Source: Yamagishiella unicocca
Lineage: Eukaryota; Chlorophyta; Chlorophyceae; Chlamydomonadales; Volvocaceae
DNA: 64,000 nt
Direction: 5' to 3'
Assembly: GCA_003116995.1 (NCBI GenBank)
Contig: BDSL01000026.1
Location: forward strand, 1 to 64,000
A program made the translations under genes and the position numbers. This document shows, in pieces, positions 12,260 to 22,061 of this stretch; the stretch's first letter is position 1, and each line of letters opens with the position of its first letter. The notes beneath the pieces are model-generated. The model searched no databases, was not told the origin of the DNA, and was given only the letters and a program-made list of their open reading frames with translations.

Positions 12260-12840
12260 GTCCTTTCAGGGGCAGCAGGACCACCAGCCACCGGCAGCTG
12301 TGGGGCGCTGTGGGCATGGCTGTACCCCCGGGGCGCTGCTGCCTGGTTGAGCCGCCGGTGACGGTGGGGCGCTGCTGCCTGGGCACGGCTGTACCCCCGG
12401 GGCGCTGCTGCCTGGGGTTGTAGTATAGGTATCGTACGGGTTGGCCCATAGCGACCCGCTTTCCTCACAGCACCTATCACATCCTGGGCAGGACTTAGGG
12501 AGACACTCTTTTGTAAGTGGCTAAAGTATTCCTTTTGGTATTTGCGAACCGGACGTGCGTCGAAACTTCCTTCAGCTTGCTCATCGGCATGACGGCGTTT
12601 AGAGACTACGATTTTGGTGGAGTGACGTCGACGTAGATCCTACATATAACTCATTTAATTATCATTTATTGGACATGTTTTCGGCGTCACATATGTAACA
12701 GGTTTCGCTCCGAAGTGTTGGTAAAATTGGATCAGGTAGGATGCCTTTTCGTGACAAAAAGGATATGAGTATACCTGTAGAAAACAAAAGTGAAAAAATG
12801 GTGGTAAAGGGCACAGATCGGTGGTACAACGTCCACGACA
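12260..12840. other. Short GC-rich repeats, then AT-richer unassigned DNA
   Basis: Bases 12300-12420 hold three imperfect copies of a GGGGCGCTGCTGCCTGG segment with GGCTGTACCCCC. From 12440 to 12840 the sequence is AT-richer and I see no gene. Confidence 0.5.
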
Positions 12841-13111
12841 TTAGAAGACGCGGCGTCCTCGACTGTTGAAGAATTGCGTCTTCGCGAGTTGAAGACGCAG
12901 AGTGTCACGATGAGCTGGATTTCGCATGATTTTAAATTCGCGACAGACGTATTGCTTGAGGCATGTGATGGCTGCTGAGTTTCCCTGGCATCCGCTAAAA
13001 TTCAAATACGTAATTCTTACTTGCAGCGCAAATGCGGCGGTGGGGAGGGCTGTAATGGTTTGTATGGCTCACTTACACCAACATCTATGGCCGGTATTTA
13101 CTATGTGTTAG

Positions 13112-13810
13112 TCGAGTACACTGAGCTCCTTAATCCAGATACTCTGCTGGTGGACATTGGAGCAGGTATCGGCAGGTAGGTGTGCGCAGCAGGGTACTAA
13201 AACTGGCTGGTCTTTCCAATTCACCATGCTAAGCTCGGGCTAGGCGGGGCTAGGGGGGCGTGCAGTTGACTTTGAGAACAACTAACAGGGTTTGCCATCA
13301 CCCTTGATCCCGTTTCATGTTACTGAGGCCTTGCTTGTCGTCTGTGTTTTCCCTTTGTGTAGACCGCTACTTCAGGCAGCGGTAGCCTCCGTGTAGGGCT
13401 TACGGACTGTTGGATGGTAGGTAGACCGTAACATAGTTAAGAACGGCTTTGAACACCGTCTCCTGGCTCAGGCCTCTGTACTCTGTGTCATGCGATGGAA
13501 ACGGCCTGCGCCCACTGCATCCAGATTATTACATGGAACCAACATTTGTTTGCGCACATGGAAGGACGGTAAGCTTTTTGTGCATACAATGAACTCTCGT
13601 TTGTCGTTGGCACATTTGAGAGCGTGCTGTCTTAACTTTAAGGACTTAATGTGAATGCAGGGGCTTGATGCCAGGCTGGTGGAGGTAACGCATGTTTACT
13701 CCTGGGAGGGGATGAGCTGCAACCAGAAGGACCAGGACCACGACCTAACCCTTCACGAAATCATTGTCCAGACCATGAACAGATGCGAAACCACATCAGG
13801 GTTGCGGAAT
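13112..13810 (+). CDS. SAM-dependent methyltransferase fragment (DOT1-like?)
   Basis: Three plus-strand exons can be read. Bases 13112-13175 (acceptor gtgttag, donor gtaggtg) encode EYTELLNPDTLLVDIGAGIGR, whose DIGAGIGR is a classic SAM-binding motif I. Bases from 13363 to about 13395 continue it with PLLQAAVASV. Bases 13661-13810 (acceptor gaatgcag, donor gtgagta) encode a stretch containing RLVEVTHVYSWEGM, resembling a downstream strand of a Rossmann methyltransferase. The overall pattern recalls the DOT1-like methyltransferases I associate with volvocine algae, but that assignment is from memory. The start, the middle (13400-13660) and the end are unresolved. The gene begins about 200 bp right of the inverted-repeat unit, so it may be cut by it. 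Confidence 0.5.
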
Positions 13811-14221
13811 GTGAGTACATCTCTTGAACTGTTCATAATAGCTTTCTTTGCTTCGTCATTTGATACTTTGCGATGATTGTGCGTGCAGGGAACCAGAAGA
13901 AGACAACAGGAACCACTTCCGCGGCTATGGTGGTGACAGCGGCGACAGTTGCCACGGGGACAAATGCCGCTGGCGCTGCAGTGCTGGCGCTGCAACGGCC
14001 TTCGATGCTATGGGCGGCAGTGCAGCGGCGGTGGGCGCAGGGGCCGTCGATGGGCGGCGGTGCAGCGGTGGTGGGGGCAGGGCCTTTGATAGGCGGCGGT
14101 GCAGCGGCGGCAGGGGCAGGGACTTTGGCCAGGGGCAGCGATGACAAGTGGATAGCGTCTGGACGAGGACGCGGGCGCAGCAGCATCTGGACGAGGACGC
14201 GCGTGGAAATAAGCAACGTAA

Positions 14222-14580
14222 TTTTGGTGTCTAGGGAGACCATTTAGGTATTTGAACTGGGCGGCAATTACTGGTCTCTGGGGAGACCATTTAGGGACTT
14301 GAACTGGCTGGGAGGCAGCAGTTACTGGTCTCTGGGGAGACCATTTCGGTATTGAACTGGCGAATTTTGGTCTCTGGGGGAACCATTTAGGGACTTGAAT
14401 TGTGAGGCGATTTTTGGCTCTCCAGGGAGACCGTTTACGGACTTGAACTGGGAGGTAGATTATGGTCTCTAGGGAGACCATTTAGGGACTGGCTGGGAGG
14501 CAGATTTTGGTCTTGGTAGAGACCGTTTGGGCCCTTGAACTGAGAGGCAGATTTTGGTCTCGGGAGAGACCATTTCATGG
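14222..14580. repeat. Tandem array of GGTCTC..GAGACC palindromes
   Basis: About eight units of 42-54 bp. Each has GGTCTCTNGGGAGACC or a close variant, then CATTTAGGGACTTGAACTGG and GGCAGATTTT. The inverted half-sites could form short hairpins at regular spacing. The last unit (14553-14572) has the same core as the single units at 6038 and 6424. Confidence 0.9.
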
Positions 14581-14664
14581 ATTATTCTATCCATTAATAA
14601 AGCAGTGTAACAAATCATAAATATTGATCCCAGCTGCCGCAAATGCATGCAAACAACCAAGGGA

Positions 14665-15010
14665 ATAACCGGGCATAACAAGGAATGGGTAACCGGCCTA
14701 CCCCGATCACTGGCTGCCCCAGCAAACTGGCCGGTAACCGGCCTGCCCGGTTACCGCTTTTACGGAACGAGCTCCTGGCCGATAACCGGCCTGCCCGGTT
14801 ACCGCTTTTACGGATCGAGCTACTGGCCGATAACAGGCCTGCCCAGTTACCGGTTTATGGGTAACCGGCCTGCCCGGTTACGCACCGTTTTACGGAACGA
14901 GCTGACCGGGGGGTTACCGGGAAAGTCGGTAACCCCCCGGTTTGGTGCCGGTTAGATAAGACCCGGTTACCGGTCGTAAAAACGGCCCTCAACCGGCCCG
15001 TAACCGGGGC
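14665..15010. repeat. About 48-bp array of CCGGTAACCGG/CCCGGTTACCG palindromes
   Basis: Units contain GATAACCGGCCTGCCCGG, TTACCGCTTTTACGG and ACGAGCTCCTGG. There are three good copies around 14728-14870, with degenerate flanks. The units are self-complementary (CCGGTTACCGG). They directly follow the GGTCTC array, and the same two motifs adjoin each other at 6.0-6.5 kb. Confidence 0.85.
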
Positions 15011-16023
15011 AAGTACTCCCATAGGGCCGCGGCCTGGGCTGCGGGATGGGGGCCCTCAGAACGAGTGCGGCTGCGGGTCTCGTTGGTCATGAAGAACCGC
15101 ACCAGTGCGTTGGCGGGGCCTAGCTGGGGCGGGGGCCAGAGGGCGGGGGCACGCAGGCCCAGCTGCGCATGTTATTTCGTACGATATGTACAATAGTACG
15201 ACATAAGTGCTACAAGTCGGGACGGGGTTATCGGGAGGGTGGGACTTGCTGCCGGTGGTTTCGGTGCATGAGCCAGGACCCAGCAGCCGGTCTGCAGGAC
15301 TGAGCAGGACACACAGCCGATTCCTTAGTTCCCGCCTGCGGTCAAGACTCTTCAACTCCCAACGTCAACCCTCAGCTGCTTCCTTCCCAACCTTTCATAT
15401 CTCAGCAAATTGGTATATCTATAGGGGCTGTGTTTTAGTGGGACTAGCTTTTGCACTCGCACTGGCGGCCGCCCGACTACAATCCATGCGGTCAACGCAT
15501 TCAAGGCGCGCGCGGACGCACTCCGGGCTGCGATTCACGTGGATGGCCTAAGTTTTCCAGCCGCACGTCCAAGGTGTCGTCCATCCACGCGACCCAACAC
15601 CGGCCGTCATCGTCGGACACCTCTTGTCCCTCCGGCAGCAGTTCTCCCGCCGACACCCATGCCGCCTCTCTCGTCGACCCATGCGACCAACCCGGCTGTG
15701 TCTACATGGTGTTCTTCCTGGACGCTCTGCTCCGGGGCGGCTCCATCGCACCCACGCCTCCGCCCATCCACGCACGTCAGTCTACCTCTCCCACTATATT
15801 TCGCACGTAACGGGGCGGGTTCCCTGTGCCGGGCACGTTGTTCTTTCGTTCGCATTCACGGGCTGTTGATAGCATCCGGGGCTGCTCTCCGTCTCCAGCC
15901 TTCACCTCCGGACCATTACCTTCGCATCTTACTACGACCACTATTTACTGCTCCTCATCAGATTCTCTGCCAGCCGCCTTTACCTTAGTCGCTTTTATAC
16001 CACCTTTTCTTCTCGAATACGTT
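15011..16023. other. No recognised gene
   Basis: GC-rich open frames on both strands overlap without codon bias or splice context that would choose among them. I identify no domain. Confidence 0.4.
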
Positions 16024-16032
16024 GCCTTATCA

Positions 16033-16430
16033 TAATAATAATAATAAGGTTACGCTGGCGCTAGGCCTTGCATGTGTTAAGGGGGCGGGGCGGTGAGGGT
16101 GTCAGTACACCCTATACGCTCGCGCCACCTGAGGAGACAAGAGGTTACCCTTAGCCCATCCCCCTAGGTCCCTGTAGTCGTCCACCTTCCAGCACTCGGC
16201 GGCTTTTGATGATTTCTCCTGCGCTAACCACCGCGTGCCGGTGTAGGTGCAGGCAGCATTTGTTGGCCTGCTGATCAGCGCTGGCTCCTAGGGTTTGTAG
16301 CAGCGGTTTGACTGTATTGGGGATGGTGCCAGTGACACCTAGGGTGATTACTTCTCTCCTCGTGTAGTGCACGGTCCAGCCCGCCCGCTCCAGGGCTTCT
16401 GCGAGTTGTTTATGTTGGGTTGTTTTCTCA
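16033..16430 (-). mobile_element. 5'-truncated LINE 3' end, with TSD
   Basis: Read on the minus strand, this element encodes the last part of a LINE ORF (YTRREVITLGVTGTIPNTVK and LHRHAVVSAGEIIKSRR), then a 3' UTR, then a TTA trinucleotide tail at about 16033-16046. It is flanked by the 9-bp target-site duplication GCCTTATCA (16024-16032 and 16431-16439), so both ends are well placed and it was truncated at the 5' end on insertion, as is usual for LINEs. About 95 bp before the tail match the 3' end of the SINE at 21512-22061. It belongs to a different LINE family from the 17.4-kb element. Confidence 0.85.
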
Positions 16431-16722
16431 GCCTTATCACCTCACGCTACGATTCAGCAGCGCCTCCGCTCCGTCTACTCGCCTCCCGTCTCGTCTGGAC
16501 CGCCATCTTCACCGCCTTGGTGTGTCGGCCGTGGATTCGCGGATTTTTTTCAAACCCCCCTCCAACCCCGCCTCCCTGCAGCCCAAGACCCCGTGCGCCC
16601 ACGCTGCGAACCCCCCGTTGCCGCTCCGCCAGCGCCCCTCACACAGCCTCCTGCTCGGCTGCGTGTCCGCCCTTGACGCCTCACGCCTATTTCGCTACCG
16701 GCCCCCGCCCCCGTCCCGCAGC

Positions 16723-16945
16723 CATCGACCTGGAGGTCACGTTCTCCACCAGCCACCCGAAATTCTCCCTGCCGCTCGGGGCCGAGCAGCTCTCCGCCCT
16801 CAAGGCCGCGGTGACCGCATCCCCTGCGTGCGGCAAGGCGGCTCCCCCCAGGCGCGGTTCGCAGTTCCTGTTTGAGCTGCTGCTGGCTTCGCCCACTGCG
16901 CACTGGGACCTGGCCACCACCCACCTGGAAGCCAGCTACGCCAGG
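16723..16945 (+). CDS. Orphan exon of unidentified gene
   Basis: A strongly codon-biased plus-strand exon lies between a cccgtcccgcag acceptor and a CCAG|GTGTGTGAG donor. It encodes about 74 residues including IDLEVTFSTSHPKFSLPL, FLFELLLASPTAHWDL and THLEASYA. The bias (CTG, GAG, GCC, AAG) matches the confident exons in this window. I do not recognise the family. It does not resemble the N-terminus of pyruvate, phosphate dikinase, whose exons start 7 kb downstream, so it probably belongs to another, interrupted gene. Confidence 0.5.
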
Positions 16946-17220
16946 TGTGTGAGTGCAGTGGGGAGGGGAGGGGGCGAACCAGTGCGGGGGGGGGGAGGGG
17001 GCGGGCATCCATTGCAGGGGAGCAGCGCAAACGGGTCGACCCGCAGACGCACCGCTCGGTCCCGTATTGCTTGTTTCCAGCAGCGGCGCCGACAAACACG
17101 ACGCCCGTCGCTGTCCCGTCGCAAATGTGTCGATCACTCCCCGGCTGCCCACCGCCTGCATTGAGCCGCTCTCATTTGCTTTCACAGCCAGATTACACGC
17201 CGTCATGGCTTGCCGTCCTT

Positions 17221-17361
17221 GTTGTAACGGTTACAGTGGGTTCCAGACCAAGAGGTAGAACCATCGGGCGCATCGCCTGACACTGAACAAGACGGAGGAA
17301 ACAAAGACCGACATGCACCGAAACAAAGGCAAACCACCAGAACACCAAGTTGACAGGCCGT
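17221..17361 (+). repeat. Left arm of 141-bp inverted repeat
   Basis: This arm is the reverse complement of 23149-23289 with a single mismatch. It begins GTTGTAACGGTTACAGTGGG and contains CCATCGGGCGCATCGCCTGA. Its inner ten bases match, in reverse complement, the last ten bases of the LINE. The outer part is a repeat family: partial copies occur at 25457-25500 (right-end orientation) and 27953-28013 (left-end orientation). Confidence 0.95.
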
Positions 17362-19750
17362 CCTGTGTCATCCCTTGCCAGTGAACAACAATACCAATGG
17401 ATGCAGCCGAATGGCCGCAGCTCCAGCAACAGGACCCCCCTGTCAGACCCCTTAGCGCCATCAGGATGGCGCCCAACCCGTACGGGGCGCTGGAGATGGA
17501 CGACCCAGGAGACGCCTCCAGGATGGAGGTACCCGCAGACCAATAGTGGTACGGCACCGACAAGGGACACAGAGGGGTCCAGCGTGCCGGCCGCTGAGAG
17601 TGGGCACGCATAACCTAGGCGGGATACAACTCCCGCACAGGGAGGCAGTACTCCAGGCAGCGGCTAGTCAATGGGCTCGCATGCCGCTTGATGTGGTATG
17701 TCTGCAAGAAACCCATCATACGGGCGAGGGACAAAGTCGGCTGTTGCAGCGGGGGTTAAACGCTGCAGCGAAGAGGCTGGGGCTGCCCGGATGGGCCATC
17801 GTGGCTGAGTCCTTCACGCCGAATCCGCGCACAGCTGGTGTAGCCATCCTCGTCCGTTCGGATCTGAGTCAGGTGGTGTCCCCGGTTGAGGTACCGATGC
17901 GCATGAAGCCTGAGGAAGCCCCACCGGGTCGTTTTCTGCAGTACTCGTTCACCTGGGGTGGGCACCGGGTCCACCTGGCGAATATCTATATGCCAACGGC
18001 GGCGTATGCCGCACAGAGGAAAGAGTTTATACGGAAAAACCTCTCACCGGTGTATGCTGCCGCGAAGGAGGACGAACAGTTGTTGTGGGTAGGCGACTTC
18101 AACTTTGTAGCGGATGCAGGCCTCGACTCGACGGCAGGGGAAGGCGGTAGGGGGGCGGATGGCTCGGTGGCAAATGAGTTCGGTACCCTGTGCCCGGGCA
18201 TGGTCGATAGCTACCGTCAGCTGCACCCTAGACGAAGAGACTTCTCGCACCTGTACAGAGCGCCCCGGCCGGGAGCCTCAAGGCTTGACCGGCTGTACGT
18301 GTCCACGTGTATGCTGCCGTATGTGGTATCGTCCACTATTGAGACATCCACCCCGTCCGATCATAGGGTCGCGGTCGTCACCGTTCTACCGAGGGTGGCA
18401 AAAGGCAAAGGTCAAGGCATGCCACGGGTGCGCACACACTTCTTGGCATATGAAGACCTCCGGGAACAGTTCGTAAACTGGGTGCAGGCGGAGGGCAGCC
18501 TCCGCCCCGGTGTAGCGGACATGCCAGGACTGCTCGCTTGGTGGCCGACGTTCAAGCGGAGAATGGGGGCTCTAGCAGGGGCCCTTAACAGACAATGCCG
18601 GCTGCGACGGATGCGGCCTGGGGTCAGGTTGGAGGTGGCAGTTCAGGCGGCCAGGGCAGCGTTTGCAGACGTAGAGGAGGGCGCGGCTGAGGGGCCCCAC
18701 ACCTGGCAGGGTTTGGTGGCAGCGCAAGAAGAAGTGGCCGCAGCCGCCCGTGCGGTAGGGGCAGCCGATGCGCGTACAGCCAGGCTAGAGTGGCTGCGGG
18801 ATGGGGAGCGCCCGAGCCGCGGGCTTACGGCGCTAGTCCAGCCTCCAAGGGCAAGACAGGCGGTGGTAGCGCTGCAGGATGGAACTGGGCGCCTTGTTAC
18901 AGACGCAACACGACTGCCGCAAATGGTGGCGGAGTACTGGCGCGAGGTGTGCAGGGCACCGCCACATGTGTCATCGGAGGCGCGGGAGGAGGTCATTGCG
19001 GCCCTGCGAGCCCAGAATCTGCGTATTCCGGAGGCCCAGGCGTGTTGTGTAGGATCGCCTGAGATCTTGGTGGCTGAGGTAGCCGCAGTACTGAAGGCCG
19101 TCACCCCGGGCAAATCGCCAGGGTGGGATGGTATTCCCTCAGAGCTCTACAAAGCATGCCGTACGCAGATAGCACCGGTGTTGGCTGATGTCTTCACGGC
19201 AGTGGGTCAGTCAGGCCAGGTGCCCCCCGGGTTCTTGGATGGCGTGATCACAATCCTGTACAAGAACCGGGGAGCGCTTACGGCTCAGGGCAGCTATCGG
19301 CCTATTACCCTGCTGTGTACAGATTATAGGGTGTTGACTAAGGTGTTGGCCTCCAGGCTGGGACCGGTATTGGGAGGTGTCATCTCGCTCGAACAATCGG
19401 CTTTCCTGCCAAAGCGCCTTATTGGGGCCAATATACTGTTCCTGCGGCATATTCCCCATCTCATGGCACAACAAGGTCGGTCGTGTGTGCTGGCTTTCCT
19501 GGACATTGCCAAAGCATACGATTCTGTGGACAGAGGCTTCCTGTATGAGGCGATGGAGGCGATGGGGGCGGGTGCGGGTTTGATGTCCTGGACACGGATC
19601 TTACTAACCGACACCAGGTCGTTGGCGGTGGTCAACGGGCACAAATCCCGCCTGGTCCCTATAGAGGCGGGGGTACGGCAAGGCTGCCCGCTAGCACCTC
19701 TGTTGTATCTGTTTGTAGCCCAAGCCCTCCTTTGCTGGTTACAGCAACGG

Positions 19751-19853
19751 TGTAGCAGGCGAGCAGCCAAAGGCTTCTCGAGATGCTGGGAGAGCGCGTT
19801 GCGCGCTTAGGGTGTGTTCGCAAGGGCCGTACATTTGTCGTACACCTGCTACA
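19751..19853 (-). repeat. TRIM LTR (3' LTR in element sense)
   Basis: 103 bp with TG..CA ends and a 9-bp terminal inverted repeat (TGTAGCAGG/CCTGCTACA). The polypurine tract lies directly beside it at 19854-19866. Confidence 0.92.
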
Positions 19854-20137
19854 CTCTCCCCCCTTTGAAGGGAACCGTCTCGGTCCCTTCGGGCCTTGCC
19901 AGCATGTGCTTGCCATTTCCTACCCTGGGCACTGGGTCATCACTCCAGGTCACGTCATGCCCCAGCATAGCATGCGTCTAGCCTTGCGGGTTTTTCAAGC
20001 ATCTAACCTTATTGGTCAACTTCGCTCTGCCGATTCCTCTTAGAGGACAAGGGACCGCGTTGCGTCGCCCGAACAGTTTTACTGTGCGGGTCGATCCTAG
20101 GACCTTAGGGTCTCAACGGCTGGTCTCGATACCAATT

Positions 20138-20240
20138 TGTAGTAAGCGTGCAGCCAAAGGCTTCTCGAGATGCTGGGAGAGCGCGTTGCGCGCTTAGGGT
20201 GTGTTCGCAAGGGCCGTACATTTGTCGTACACCTGCTACA
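20138..20240 (-). repeat. TRIM LTR (5' LTR in element sense)
   Basis: 103 bp, identical to the partner LTR except at three positions near its left end. The candidate primer-binding site lies directly left of it, at about 20122-20134. Confidence 0.92.
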
Positions 20241-21511
20241 AACGGGGGGTTGGCATCCGGCTTGCGGTAGGGGCGGGCAACATAACCACCGCGGTGCAGT
20301 TTGCCGACGACACTCAGGTGCTGTTGGAGGGGCCAGCGGAAGTGCCGGCTTTCCTGGCGTCCATGGAGGTGTACGCTCAAGCCTCTGGGCAACAGCTGAA
20401 CCTGGATAAGGTTGAGCTACTGCCAATTGGCTTCGAGGGACCTAGCCCGCATGACATGGGTGGGTTGAAGGTCGTAGCGTCGGCCACGGCGTTGAATCTG
20501 CCGTTTACTGACGTAGGGGGGTCCCCAATGGTGGACTGGGAGTCCCAAAGGGACAAGGTAGTAAGTAGGTTCTCGCGGATTGCAAGGCTACGCCTGTCCA
20601 CGTTTGGCAGGGCGACAGCAGCCGCAGCATATGGGATGCACCGTGTCACCTGGCACATGGAGCATGGGGGTCTACCCCCAGACACCATAGTGGAAGGGTT
20701 AGAGCGGGTGGCGGCGAAGCTCATTGACCGGGATTTAGCCCCAGATGCTAGGGAGCGCCGAGCAACAGGTGTCCCACAGCGGCTGCTGGTCGGGCACCCA
20801 TCCCTCGGGGGCTTTGGGGCCATTGCCCTCAAGGAGCACGTACGGGCGCGCTGGGCTGGTTGGGCCCTGCGTTTTGTGTTGGCAATGGCGGGCCCCCGGG
20901 AGCGCCGGCCCCCATGGGTCAGCTGCCTTAGCATTTACCTGAGGGGGGTGCATCCGGCGTTTGGACCTCTGAATCTGCTCACAGCACAAGGCAGGGGGCC
21001 GTGGATGGGAGCGGACGAGATGCCGGCTGATATCCGACGGGTGATCACGGCGCTCGCGGCCTTGCCCCCGGTACAAGACATCGCTAGCGAGCCGCTGGTG
21101 CCAGGCCCGTGGTGTGTACACGTGCCGATTTGGGGCAACCCGCTCCTCCCAGCCTGCCAGTCTGGGCAGGTGGTGGTCGGCAGGAGGCCGGGCTTGGAAT
21201 ACTTACACCCAGAACTGGTGGGGTGCTGGGCCATTAAGACGTTGGGCGATGTTCTAGCGGCTCGTGATGCACTTCGGGACTTCTTAGTCGCGTCCGAGGC
21301 GGCGGTGCAGACGGCATGGCCAGCGGGATGGCGGGGGCTCGTCGTCCGAGTCTTAGATCCGCGGTCAACAGCATCGAAGACGTTTCTGGGGCTTGATCGG
21401 TGGCGGGAATGTACGGGGGCGCTGGAAGCGTTGCTAGCTGAGGTGCCAACCCCGTGGAAGCAAGCAGCGGCACTGGTGATGCCGGTTTCCTCCCAGGGTA
21501 TACCCCACATT

Positions 21512-22061
21512 ATCGGTGTAGCTCAATTGGGAGAGCCCGAAAAATCCAATCCTAGTGGCCTGGGAGATCCCAGGTTCAATTCCCACAAGGTGCGGCACAG
21601 GAGATGCAGGTTCGAATCCTGCCGCCGATCCCGATGGTGCGGGCAGCCAATAGCCATCGGTGTGGTTAGGGAGGACTAACTCTAGTATGAAGTGTTGGGG
21701 CTTAGGCCAGAGACGGGAGCGTGTGCGTCCTACGGGTGGCTCAACCATCAAGTACACTCAAGTACACCAAGCATGGCGGCATGCTGGACATGAAGCTGGC
21801 GGAAGACCGGTTTCCGGAGAGCGCTTGAATCTCAAAAATTGATACAAATATGAGTTAGGGATGTGGCAGGAGCACCAGCCTCCGGCGAGTTGCACTAACT
21901 GGTCGTGTTCCACAGCGATAATGTGGCGTGGGCCTTAGCGATATGAGGTGGATTGGTACTGGTGGCGCGAGCGTATAGGGTGTACTGATGCCCTCACCGC
22001 CCCGCCCCCTTAACAACATGCCAGGCCTAGTGCCGGCGTAATGTAATAATAATAATAATAA
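21512..22061 (+). mobile_element. tRNA-derived SINE with two B boxes and a TAA tail
   Basis: The element inserts in the LINE ORF between two copies of TATACCCCACATT (21499-21511 and 22062-22074). The head is tRNA-like: ATCGGTG at the start pairs with CGCCGAT at 21622-21628, GCTC..GAGC forms a D-arm with an A box, and GCAGG-TTCGAAT-CCTGC forms a perfect T-arm with B box GGTTCGAATCC. A second B box, GGTTCAATTCC, lies between them near 21573, after the hairpin CCTGGG-AGAT-CCCAGG. A composite of two tRNA halves would fit the SINEX-type elements described from Chlamydomonas. A body of about 430 bp follows, ending in a 95-bp tail shared with the LINE fragment at 16.0 kb and then TAA repeats. Confidence 0.85.

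Larger units (their letters stand above)
9473..12899. mobile_element. Candidate TIR transposon-like unit
   Basis: Bases 9473-9519 and 12853-12899 are inverted copies of one 47-bp sequence with two mismatches. Weaker similarity extends about 30 bp inward. Between them lie a plus-strand cysteine-bearing ORF, a three-copy 105-bp repeat, a minus-strand multi-exon coiled-coil gene and a 21-bp minisatellite. This layout suits a DNA transposon carrying more than one gene. I found no clear target-site duplication and no catalytic transposase motif, so the class is unknown. The inverted repeat could instead be two copies of the 21-bp module family found inside the unit. Confidence 0.5.
19751..20240 (-). 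mobile_element. TRIM: miniature LTR retrotransposon with 103-bp LTRs
   Basis: Two 103-bp direct repeats (19751-19853 and 20138-20240) flank 284 bp of noncoding internal sequence. Each repeat begins TGTAG and ends CTACA. The element is bounded by the 5-bp target duplication AACGG (19746-19750 and 20241-20245). Read on the minus strand, the first LTR is followed after three bases by TGGTATCGAGACC, a plausible primer-binding site. AAAGGGGGGAGAG, a perfect polypurine tract, abuts the second LTR. No protein is encoded, so mobility would need another element's enzymes. The LTRs differ at only three positions, all within the first 12 bp, which suggests recent insertion. It splits the LINE reverse transcriptase just before the FADD motif. 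Confidence 0.92.

Noticed and set aside
16723..16945. Missing N-terminal exon of PPDK
   Set aside because: The encoded residues do not resemble the PPDK N-terminus (no GGKGANLAEM-like stretch), so it was kept as an orphan exon.
16550..17206. Minus-strand 218-codon frame
   Set aside because: It is antisense to a codon-biased plus-strand exon with good splice sites and has a low-complexity Gly/Arg-rich composition.
19751..20240. The 103-bp direct repeats as a simple local duplication
   Set aside because: The TG..CA ends, 5-bp target duplication, primer site and polypurine tract fit an LTR element, and removing it restores the LINE reading frame exactly.
21512..21628. A free-standing tRNA gene with perfect acceptor and T-arms
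   Set aside because: The middle is far too long, holds a second B box, and the whole block lies in a 550-bp element with target-site duplications and a TAA tail. It is the head of a SINE.
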